Shown here one piece after another: positions 1 to 6,928 of a stretch of 64,000 nucleotides of DNA. How positions within the stretch are numbered: position 1 is the first letter of the stretch; each line of letters opens with the position of its first letter. The DNA comes from UBA12191 sp964422295. Lineage in GTDB: Bacteria; Planctomycetota; UBA8108; UBA1146. Where the stretch lies: assembly GCA_964422295.1 (NCBI GenBank), contig CAYRAM010000001.1:62001-126000 (forward strand). The letters are read 5' to 3'. The notes beneath the pieces are model-generated. The model was given only the letters and a program-made list of their open reading frames with translations. It was not told where the DNA came from and did no database searches. Made by a program: the position numbers and the translations under genes.

Positions 1-1
1 T

Positions 2-1450
2 CTCTATAACCAATGGTTTACCACCCATGGTGCCATCATGGTGTTCCTGGTGATCATTCCGGGAGTTCCTGCAGCATTGGGGAATTTCGTCCTGCCACTT
101 TTGTTGGGGGCGAAGGACGTGGCATTTCCGAGATTGAACCTGGGCTCCTTCTACCTGTGGGTCACAGGTGCGATTTTCTTTCTCTATGTGCTCTTCAGTG
201 GTGGAATCGATACGGGCTGGACATTCTACACGCCGTACTCGACCAAATTTTCTTCCACTGCAGTGATCCCTGCGGTCGTCGGAGTCTTCATTTTGGGATT
301 CTCCAGCATCTTTACGGGGCTCAATTTCATCGTGACGATTCACAAGATGCGTCCCAAGGGGATGACTTGGTTCAACATGCCGCTCTTTCTTTGGGGAACT
401 TATTCAACGGCCGTGATCCAGGTTTTGGCGACACCAGTTCTGGGGATCACGCTGCTGCTGTTGATCCTGGAAAAGACACTCGGAATCGGAATCTTCAATC
501 CGGAAAACGGCGGGGACCCTGTCCTTTACCAGCACTTCTTTTGGTTCTACAGCCATCCGGCGGTGTACATCATGATCATCCCTGCCATGGGTGTGATCAG
601 TGAGATTATCTCTGTGCATAGCCACAAGAGAATCTTCGGATACCGTTACATCGCATATTCTTCGGTGGCGATTGCCATCTTTTCCTTCATCGTCTGGGGC
701 CACCACATGTTTACCAGTGGCCAATCGACAGCGATGAACATCATCTTCAGTGGAATCACCTTCTCGGTGGGAATCCCCTCTGCGATCAAGGTTTTCAACT
801 GGATTGCGACGATGTACAAGGGGTCGCTGACCCTCAACACGGCGATGCTTTATGGCATCTCCTTCATATTCCTGTTCACCATCGGAGGGCTGACCGGTCT
901 CTTTCTGGGGGTCCTCAGCATCGATACACACCTTCACGATACGTATTTTGTGGTCGCCCATTTCCACTATGTGATGATGGGAAGCGGCCTGATTGCTTTC
1001 GTCGGTGGATTGCACCACTGGTGGCCGAAGATGACCGGAAAGATGTTCAGTGAGTTTTGGGGACGTATCGCCTGCACTTTGATCTTCATCGGTTTCAATT
1101 TGACTTTCATACCGCAGTTCGTCATGGGTTCACTGGGGATGCCAAGGCGCTACTACACCTACCAAGACAAGTTTGAGTTCTACCACCAACTTTCGACCAT
1201 TGGCTCATATGTGATGGCGATCGGCTTCTTCATGACGGCGTTCTATCTGGTGCAATCTTTGGCCTCAGGCAAGAAGGCGCCGAGGAACCCGTGGGGCGGC
1301 AACAGCCTTGAGTGGCATACGCCTTCTCCGCCGCCGTTGGAAAATTTCCACGGTGTGCCTTCTGCGACTGACCCCTACAAGTTAGATCATTTGGACTACG
1401 ATCCCGTGACCGGGAACTACTCGAGCCGAACCTCCGCAGGGACGGCCTGA
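2..1450 (+). CDS. ctaD: Cytochrome c oxidase subunit I, A2-type, 5' end missing
   Basis: Catalytic subunit of the aa3-type terminal oxidase, which reduces O2 to water at the haem a3-CuB site and pumps protons across the inner membrane. The frame is open from base 2, so the N-terminus, including the first haem a His, lies outside the window. About 482 residues remain, nearly all hydrophobic helices. Visible motifs: GARDVAFPRLN-like text near 110-140, the CuB His pair in WGHHMFTSG (near 697-723), and the haem a3/haem a ligands in VVAHFHYV (near 952-975). At 547-567 the reading is YSHPAVY: the helix VI Glu of A1 oxidases (HPEVY) is absent and a Tyr-Ser pair precedes the CuB His, the hallmark of A2 oxidases such as that of Rhodothermus. 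Subunit II is probably just upstream, off-window. Subunit III follows after 14 bases. Confidence 0.96.
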   Translation, partial: LYNQWFTTHGAIMVFLVIIPGVPAALGNFVLPLLLGAKDVAFPRLNLGSFYLWVTGAIFFLYVLFSGGIDTGWTFYTPYSTKFSSTAVIPAVVGVFILGFSSIFTGLNFIVTIHKMRPKGMTWFNMPLFLWGTYSTAVIQVLATPVLGITLLLLILEKTLGIGIFNPENGGDPVLYQHFFWFYSHPAVYIMIIPAMGVISEIISVHSHKRIFGYRYIAYSSVAIAIFSFIVWGHHMFTSGQSTAMNIIFSGITFSVGIPSAIKVFNWIATMYKGSLTLNTAMLYGISFIFLFTIGGLTGLFLGVLSIDTHLHDTYFVVAHFHYVMMGSGLIAFVGGLHHWWPKMTGKMFSEFWGRIACTLIFIGFNLTFIPQFVMGSLGMPRRYYTYQDKFEFYHQLSTIGSYVMAIGFFMTAFYLVQSLASGKKAPRNPWGGNSLEWHTPSPPPLENFHGVPSATDPYKLDHLDYDPVTGNYSSRTSAGTA

Positions 1451-1464
1451 AGATGGGAGATGGG

Positions 1465-2442
1465 ATGAGCGGCGACGCGCATCAAGGCAATACTGAAGAG
1501 GCTGCTGGCACCCACCATGGTGGGCACGGTGACGGCCACGGTGATGACCACGGTGACGGGCACGGCCATGGCCACTCCCCGTTCTTGGCGCACCATTTCG
1601 ACAGTCTGCAGCAGCAGTTTGAGGCGGGAAAGCTCGGCATGTGGCTCTTCCTGGCAACGGAAGTATTGCTCTTCGGAGGGTTGTTCTGTTTCTACACCGT
1701 CTACAAGGCCAACAACCCCGAATTGTTTGAATGGGGGAGCCACTTCCTCGACAAGCGCTGGGGAGCCACCAATACGATGGTTCTGCTCTTCTCCTCTTTG
1801 ACGATGGCGATGGCCGTCCGAGAAGCTCAACTGGGCAGAAAGAAACGAATCCTGATCTATCTGGCCGTCACATTTCTCTGTGGATTGGGCTTCATGGGGA
1901 TCAAGTACATCGAGTACTCGAAAAAGTTTCATGAAGGACTGTTTCCGGGAGGTAAGTTTTCATACTCGACGGTGGATGCGGCTGAAACCGATCGTGAAAA
2001 GATCGAGGAAGAAGCCCTGAGTTCGCTGGTAGATACCAGTTTGCCCAGGGCCGAGGCAGTCACCATCGAGCCGAAAGCCAAAACCGGAAGGACGGAGGCG
2101 CCCGCTGTTGCGCCGGGGGGATTGGCGATCGAAACTCCTGTACTGACCGAGGGAGAGCATCCCGAGGATCCCAGTCAGTTGTATATCGATCCCTCCCATC
2201 TGCCTCCGGTAGATCGGCCTGAGAATGCCCATGTCTTTTTCAGTATCTACTTCTGTCTGACCGGACTTCACGGAATCCACGTGCTCGTCGGTATGGGTGT
2301 CATGATCTGGTTAATGTGGTTGGTTTCTCGCAACAGGATCGGGTCTGAGTTCTTTACGCCCGTGGATCTTGGCGGACTTTATTGGCACCTGGTGGATTTG
2401 ATCTGGATCTACCTCTTCCCGCTTCTGTACCTGGTCGAATAG
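1465..2442 (+). CDS. ctaE: Cytochrome c oxidase subunit III with His-rich N-terminus and loop insertion
   Basis: Integral membrane subunit III of the haem-copper oxidase. I see five membrane segments (LGMWLFLATEVLLFGG, TNTMVLLFSSLTMAMA, ILIYLAVTFLCGLGF, HVFFSIYFCLTGLHG, and a last one containing GLYWHLVDLIWIYLFP, the conserved C-terminal signature), which is the short form lacking the first two helices. Two features are odd. The first 40 residues are packed with His, Gly and Asp (HGDGHGDD-type repeats). An acidic, Pro-rich insertion of roughly 80 residues lies between the third and fourth helices (about 1950-2215). ATG 1465 is preferred because GGGAG ends 5 bases before it; an in-frame ATG at 1453 would add four residues. 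It sits between ctaD and the subunit IV gene in one apparent operon. Confidence 0.93.
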   Translation: MSGDAHQGNTEEAAGTHHGGHGDGHGDDHGDGHGHGHSPFLAHHFDSLQQQFEAGKLGMWLFLATEVLLFGGLFCFYTVYKANNPELFEWGSHFLDKRWGATNTMVLLFSSLTMAMAVREAQLGRKKRILIYLAVTFLCGLGFMGIKYIEYSKKFHEGLFPGGKFSYSTVDAAETDREKIEEEALSSLVDTSLPRAEAVTIEPKAKTGRTEAPAVAPGGLAIETPVLTEGEHPEDPSQLYIDPSHLPPVDRPENAHVFFSIYFCLTGLHGIHVLVGMGVMIWLMWLVSRNRIGSEFFTPVDLGGLYWHLVDLIWIYLFPLLYLVE

Positions 2443-2450
2443 GAGGATCC

Positions 2451-2894
2451 ATGGATGCGTTACTGAACAATGTGGATCTGTTGATTCTGTCCGCGGCAAT
2501 CCTGTGTCTCATTGCGACGATTTTCGTGACACGTGCCAATAAGGACACCAAGGATCCGCACCCGATCGTCGGCCACATGACACCGACGCCGCTCTTGATG
2601 ACGATTCTGACCCTGCTGCTCTTTTTGACGTGGCTGACGGTGGGGGTTTCTTACATCGACATGGGAGACTTCAACATAGTCGTCGCCATCGGTGTGGCGA
2701 CGATCAAGGCGTGCTTGGTGGGGCTCTACTTCATGCACTTGAGGTGGGACAAACCCTTCAATGCCATTATCCTGGTGGCCTCGCTGCTCTTTTTGGGCAT
2801 CTTTTTGGGATTCGCACTGCTGGATACCGGTGAGTATCAGGAGAATCTGATTTCCGATCCCCAGGTCTTGGAGAAGCAGGGTCTGACAGACTGA
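2451..2894 (+). CDS. ctaF: Cytochrome c oxidase subunit IV, prokaryotic type
   Basis: Small membrane subunit of the COX4_pro/CyoD type, thought to help assembly or stability of the oxidase. The 147-residue product has three hydrophobic helices. The second-to-third helix region reads ATIKACLVGLYFMHLRWD, the best conserved stretch of this family. An extended, charged C-terminus of about 25 residues follows the last helix. The start at 2451 is set by a perfect AGGAGG at 2441-2446, four bases upstream; the frame is open further up, but that part overlaps ctaE. The gap to the previous stop is 8 bases, so co-transcription with ctaD and ctaE is likely. Confidence 0.9.
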   Translation: MDALLNNVDLLILSAAILCLIATIFVTRANKDTKDPHPIVGHMTPTPLLMTILTLLLFLTWLTVGVSYIDMGDFNIVVAIGVATIKACLVGLYFMHLRWDKPFNAIILVASLLFLGIFLGFALLDTGEYQENLISDPQVLEKQGLTD

Positions 2895-2928
2895 ATAACC
2901 GGGGTGGGGAGACTGACTGGAGTGGCTT

Positions 2929-3540
2929 GTGCCCGCAGCAATGGATCGTAACCCGGATACCGAGGCAGAGTTTCCCGACCCGCCCAATCACGGTTTGATC
3001 CGCATGGGAATGTGGATCTTTCTCGTCTCGATTGGCATCTTTTTCATCGCCAGCATCATCGGCATCGTCATCATTCGCAACAATTCCCCGAATTGGGGTG
3101 ACGATGCTCCTCCCTTTCCGGATCTCGCCTGGCTCAGCACAGGGGTCATATTGCTGCTGAGCGGATTCTCACAATTGGGAGTATTTTGTGTCAGAAGAGA
3201 TTCCCAGACAGCCTTCAAAGCGTGCATGGGTACGGTGCTGGTCCTTGGGTTTTTGTTCCTGTTTTTACAGGATCAGGTGTGGGAGAAGCTATTGGATGTA
3301 GGAGGGAGCCAGTTTAATGCGTCTGCTTCCCTTCTTGCGTGGTGCATCTACTCACTGGGATTGATTCATGCTCTTCATCTGGCGGGAGGCCTCGTCTTCC
3401 AATCGTATGTGACGGTTCATGCGGCGAAGGGGGGGTACTGGAGCCTCCATTACGGCTTGGTCGATCACGTCAATCTCTACTGGCACTTTCTCGCCGGTAT
3501 TTGGTTTGGGCTCTTCGCATTTCTGCTTTGGCTCGTATAG
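2929..3540 (+). CDS. Second cytochrome c oxidase subunit III-like protein
   Basis: A 203-residue member of the haem-copper oxidase subunit III family with five predicted helices. The C-terminus, around HYGLVDHVNLYWHFLAG, is the family's closing signature with the conserved Trp-His. It is shorter than the neighbouring ctaE product and has neither the His-rich leader nor the loop insertion. The likely start is GTG 2929, with GGAG at 2919-2922; ATG 2941 is in frame and would remove four residues. The order subunit I, III, IV, III suggests both III-like proteins belong to the same oxidase. The extra copy could be an alternative subunit, or an assembly partner filling the place of the two missing helices. 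The specific role is inference. Confidence 0.82.
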   Translation: MPAAMDRNPDTEAEFPDPPNHGLIRMGMWIFLVSIGIFFIASIIGIVIIRNNSPNWGDDAPPFPDLAWLSTGVILLLSGFSQLGVFCVRRDSQTAFKACMGTVLVLGFLFLFLQDQVWEKLLDVGGSQFNASASLLAWCIYSLGLIHALHLAGGLVFQSYVTVHAAKGGYWSLHYGLVDHVNLYWHFLAGIWFGLFAFLLWLV

Positions 3541-3632
3541 AGGAACCCGATTCAGTGGATCTGCTGAACCGGAGCCTTGGCCTTACCCCACCAAAAGAAA
3601 CCCGTCAGCAAGGTGATCTTCAATATCCGAAA

Positions 3633-4115
3633 TCAAAACCAATGCTTGGTTCCAACAACATAGGTCTGCTCGAAATCCTCATCCGACAGCGTCAGATAAA
3701 TGACGCCTTCAACCAGGGCGATGATTCCTAACACGAAGTTTGGAATCCCCAGCATGAAGATGGTGATAAGCAAACCGACGGTATTTGTAAGCAGGTACAC
3801 CAGACCTGGGCCGGTGTAGCCAAGATAAAATTTGTGAATGCCCAGTGGACCAAGGAGGATCGCCAGCACGCCGGCAGCGACCTTGGACTTGGATCCTGGT
3901 GTTATGAGTGAACTCGAGTTCCCGATCGCTCGGTAAACAGCCAGTGCACGGTCTCCTTGAATTTCAAAGTCGACTTTCATTCCACGCGATGGGGGAGATT
4001 TTTCTTGCCATTCAGAACCGGCGAAAGTGTATCTGGAGCCGTCTTCTGCCGAGATCACCCCTGTGTTGTCTTGAATCGAGAAATCCAGTATTTGACCACG
4101 CACTTGCAACCCCAT
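3633..4115 (-). CDS. OB-fold plus TM2-domain membrane protein
   Basis: About 160 residues in two parts. Residues 1-65 resemble a cold-shock-type OB fold (RGQILDFSIQDNTGVIS, then DGSRYTFAGSEW). Residues 80-150 form a TM2 domain with the typical GPLGIHKFYLGYTGPGL motif, two hydrophobic helices and a short acidic tail. Such OB-TM2 proteins are widespread in Gram-negative bacteria; their function is unknown. The frame stays open to ATG 4190, which would add 25 residues starting with a CGHRFC stretch. I chose ATG 4115 because related proteins begin just before the OB fold; neither start has a good ribosome binding site. It is convergent with the oxidase genes and has no obvious operon partner. Confidence 0.75.
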   Translation of the reverse strand: MGLQVRGQILDFSIQDNTGVISAEDGSRYTFAGSEWQEKSPPSRGMKVDFEIQGDRALAVYRAIGNSSSLITPGSKSKVAAGVLAILLGPLGIHKFYLGYTGPGLVYLLTNTVGLLITIFMLGIPNFVLGIIALVEGVIYLTLSDEDFEQTYVVGTKHWF

Positions 4116-4289
4116 TCGTTTGTCATTCGCAGCATTGCTCCACCGATGGAAAAGAAATCCATCGCAGAACCGATGACCACACTCTTCCATGCTTGGGAGT
4201 GCGACCTCTCTTTACTATGAGGACGCCAAATCCCTCATCAACAATCTAACTTAAAATTAGTTCCTGTCGCAGGATGATTGAGATTGTGA

Positions 4290-5264
4290 TTAGGGTGATT
4301 CAACAGGGATCTCTCGGGCGTGGGTGGCGAACCATGCGCTTATAGTGAAGGGGATTTTCTCCGCTATCCGAATGGTTTCCGTGGCCAGACGGCCTCTTCT
4401 GTCCAGTCCATTCCCGGTGATGATGACCCGATCCAATTTTTTCGGACCTGGGGGCGATGGAGGGGAGTAGGGATATCTGGGCAGATCCCTTTGTCGGTAG
4501 GGAAGATAAGGTTCCTTCTTGTAATAAATCCTGTGGGATTCAAGCATCGCCATGACATCCGTGTTCGGGGCCTCGGCGAGCCACTCACTCCAGGTCAACA
4601 GTGAGAAGGGCAGAAACTCCAACTCTTCTCCGCTTCGAGGGCCGCTGATTGCCTGCCCGTCCACCGGGCTCCAAAGGCTTTCGGTTTTTCTCTGACCGAG
4701 ACCTTTACGATCATTGAGAAGCACACAGCAATCGATGACGAGACCGGAATTGCCAAAGAGTGGAGGGTCGCCACCAGAAGTATCTGCGGTTCGCCTGAAA
4801 ACACAGATGGTTTCCGAAAGCGGGTGATAAACCACACAAATGGGGATGCCATCGACGACGTCATTGACGACCTCGTGCCATTGCAGCATCCGCAAGGGGT
4901 ATGCTCTCGCTTCAGATCCAAAACGCACACCGACGACTTCACTGGAAGAGACCAGGTACCTCTTGCGAAAATTTTGCGCCAAGTCTTCAATCTTCTCCTG
5001 ATCCCATCCTTCGGGGTGATCGACCGCTGTGATCTGCCCTGGAACACCCCAACGGATGAAGTCGGGGTCCTTGAGGATCCCCTCAGGGAGGTCGAACCCA
5101 TTGGTCAGGAAGGCATCGGGGCCGAGATTTCTTGCCTCCTGAATCGCCCGATAGAGGTGGGGGGCGCGCCAAATGATCACAGCCGCGATGAGAATCGACA
5201 GTCCCAGGGCCAACCAGCCGAGGCCGTGATTCCGCTTTTTGTGAGGAGTGGATTTCTCGCTCAT
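4290..5264 (-). CDS. DUF3179-family membrane-anchored protein
   Basis: A 324-residue protein with one N-terminal membrane helix (about residues 16-34) and a DUF3179 domain. Family signatures include VVGVRFGSEARAYPLRML, WHEVVNDVVDGIPICVVY, a FGNSGLVIDCCVLLNDR segment and ESLWSPVDGQAISGP. The Cys pair common in this family after the ICV(V/T)Y stretch (CPLCG) is replaced by HPLSE. The function of DUF3179 is not established. The start ATG 5264 overlaps the ctaB stop by four bases (ATGA), so it is translationally coupled to haem O synthase. A role in respiratory chain or haem-copper oxidase biogenesis is therefore a reasonable guess. The frame is open upstream to 5486, but that extension lies inside ctaB. 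Confidence 0.85.
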   Translation of the reverse strand: MSEKSTPHKKRNHGLGWLALGLSILIAAVIIWRAPHLYRAIQEARNLGPDAFLTNGFDLPEGILKDPDFIRWGVPGQITAVDHPEGWDQEKIEDLAQNFRKRYLVSSSEVVGVRFGSEARAYPLRMLQWHEVVNDVVDGIPICVVYHPLSETICVFRRTADTSGGDPPLFGNSGLVIDCCVLLNDRKGLGQRKTESLWSPVDGQAISGPRSGEELEFLPFSLLTWSEWLAEAPNTDVMAMLESHRIYYKKEPYLPYRQRDLPRYPYSPPSPPGPKKLDRVIITGNGLDRRGRLATETIRIAEKIPFTISAWFATHAREIPVESP

Positions 5265-6223
5265 GGGGTCCCCGAACTGACGACCAGTGCGGAGAGAACC
5301 GGCGGCAAGTAGAGCAGACTTGCAAAGAAGAGGTTTCTCGCTGCTGGACGGTTTCTCTTTTGGGCCAATTGGAAAGAGCGCAAGGTCATCCCCAAGCCGC
5401 CCAAATTGGCGACGACGAGATACAGAACTCCCGCCTGGCCTGTCAGGGTCGGTGCAAGGCTGACTCCCCACAGCAACAGCGACCAAACAAAGGCGATGCG
5501 GGCGGTCCTGTGACCTTCCGGGTCAACGCTGGGGAGCATCCGGAATCCTGCCTTTTCATACTCTTCCCGATGCATCCAGGCGATGGCAAGGAAGTGTGGG
5601 ATCTGCCATATGAAGAGGATGCCGAAGAGGGTGAGTCCGATGGGGTGCCACGGGCTTCCTCCGGCACCACACCAGCCGATCAGTGGGGGCAGTGCTCCGG
5701 GAACCGCGCCGAGTAGAGTATTGAGGGGGGTTCTCTTTTTCAAAGGGGTGTAGATCAGCACGTAGAGGATCAGGCTCACCAATCCCATCACTGCGGCGAG
5801 GTCATTGCCGGTGCGCCACAGCAACAATGTTCCGGTTGTGGCCAGGATGGCGGCGTACGGTAACACGATGGCGCTGCCAATTCTTCCCCGGGCCGTGGCC
5901 CGAATCGAAGTGCGCCGCATCAATTGATCCTGCTTCCGTTCCCAGAGCATGTTCAGTGCATTCGCTGCAGCAGCCAGAAATGCGGTCCCAAAGCTGATTC
6001 CAAGGAGGACTTGCCAACGCTTGAGCCATGCCGAAGTGGTCCCTGTGAAGCGGGATTCCCAGGTTTCCGGAAATGCCCATGAGGTTGCCACACCGAGACT
6101 GGCGGTGAGCACGACCAACAGGGTCAGCCGCGGTTTGGACAATTGGTACAAATCTGCCAGAAGCCCCGGATCTCGCTGCAGCGGGCGGGAAGGATCTTCG
6201 GAATGGACTTCTGGTTCGGACAC
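5261..6223 (-). CDS. ctaB: Protohaem IX farnesyltransferase (haem O synthase)
   Basis: UbiA-family prenyltransferase that adds a farnesyl group to haem b to make haem O, the precursor of haem A for aa3 oxidases. 320 residues with about eight to nine helices. The prenyl-diphosphate-binding loop is NALNMLWERKQDQLMRRT (Asn-x3-Glu-like version of the usual Asn/Asp motif). Other signatures are YTPLKKRTPLNTLLGAVPGA and the second polar loop MLPSVDPEGHRTAR. It lies next to the oxidase genes, but on the other strand, and is followed by the coupled DUF3179 gene. No haem A synthase (ctaA) is seen in the window. The 219-base gap upstream is shared with the divergent suf operon and should hold promoters for both. 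Confidence 0.95.
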   Translation of the reverse strand: MSEPEVHSEDPSRPLQRDPGLLADLYQLSKPRLTLLVVLTASLGVATSWAFPETWESRFTGTTSAWLKRWQVLLGISFGTAFLAAAANALNMLWERKQDQLMRRTSIRATARGRIGSAIVLPYAAILATTGTLLLWRTGNDLAAVMGLVSLILYVLIYTPLKKRTPLNTLLGAVPGALPPLIGWCGAGGSPWHPIGLTLFGILFIWQIPHFLAIAWMHREEYEKAGFRMLPSVDPEGHRTARIAFVWSLLLWGVSLAPTLTGQAGVLYLVVANLGGLGMTLRSFQLAQKRNRPAARNLFFASLLYLPPVLSALVVSSGTP

Positions 6224-6332
6224 TTGCGGCTCCCGTCTGGGGGGAGTTTAGAGGCTGGAATCGAATTCGACCACCAGACCCATTCTTCACCATCGGGATC
6301 ACTTGACCGATCGCCCCGGAATGGGAGAATCT

Positions 6333-6357
6333 AAATAGGACGATTTTAGTCCTTTTT
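6333..6357 (+). promoter_or_regulatory. Probable Rrf2/IscR-type operator upstream of the suf operon
   Basis: An inverted repeat, AGGAC at 6337-6341 and GTCCT at 6349-6353, separated by seven bases. The central bases read GACGATTTTAGTC. They match the core of the E. coli IscR type-1 site (GAC-T-R-WWW-Y-AGTC) at every position except the T after GAC. It lies about 90 bases before the Rrf2 gene that heads the operon, so feedback repression by the Rrf2 protein is the natural model. A weak -35-like TTGACC sits at 6303-6308. The sequence match is direct; function is inferred. Confidence 0.6.
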
Positions 6358-6442
6358 CGACGAGATTCGCCTGTAGTGGGGTCATCCAAGCCCTATCGCC
6401 AAGATCGGAAATCAAGTTTTCACCCAGAGGTAGCCACGACGC

Positions 6443-6928
6443 ATGTTGAGACTGAATCGACAAACCGACTACGGAATCATGATTCTGACCTGCCTGATCA
6501 GAGAGGATGTGGCGGGGCTGCCGCCACGTTTGCTCTCTGCTCCGGAAATTGCGGCTTCCTCAGGACTCGCTCTGCCCAACGTCAGCAAGATTCTCAAGGC
6601 CCTGGTACGAGGTGGGATTCTGGAGTCGAGGCGCGGGGTGCAAGGGGGATATCAACTCTCCCGATCTCCATCGGAGATTACGGTTCAACAGATCATCTCT
6701 GCCATCGACGGTCCGATTTCGATGACCGATTGCGCAGAAGAAGGGCCGGATCAATGTGAGGTGGGCTCACTCTGTCCGATGAGCGCGAACTGGAAGTATA
6801 TCAACGACAAAATCGTCGAGACGCTGGAAGGCATCACCCTCGAGCAGATGTCGATCCCCGGGGGGGTCTTGGCCGCTGCCAGCGACGATTCAAAGTTTGA
6901 AACTAAATCTGAAAAAGAAGGGGAATGA
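6443..6928 (+). CDS. Rrf2-family Fe-S-responsive regulator of the SUF operon
   Basis: A 161-residue winged-helix protein of the Rrf2/IscR family, closest in its N-terminus to the SUF-associated regulators (MLRLNRQTDYGIMIL, then APEIAASSGLALPNVSKILK as the recognition helix, then the wing RRGVQGGYQLSR). Three cysteines in DCAEEGPDQCEVGSLC have C-x7-C-x5-C spacing, close to the cluster-binding cysteines of IscR, so it probably senses Fe-S status through a bound cluster. It is first in the suf operon and overlaps sufB by four bases. The dyad at 6333-6357 is its likely binding site. The C-terminal 35 residues are acidic and variable. Confidence 0.93.
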   Translation: MLRLNRQTDYGIMILTCLIREDVAGLPPRLLSAPEIAASSGLALPNVSKILKALVRGGILESRRGVQGGYQLSRSPSEITVQQIISAIDGPISMTDCAEEGPDQCEVGSLCPMSANWKYINDKIVETLEGITLEQMSIPGGVLAAASDDSKFETKSEKEGE

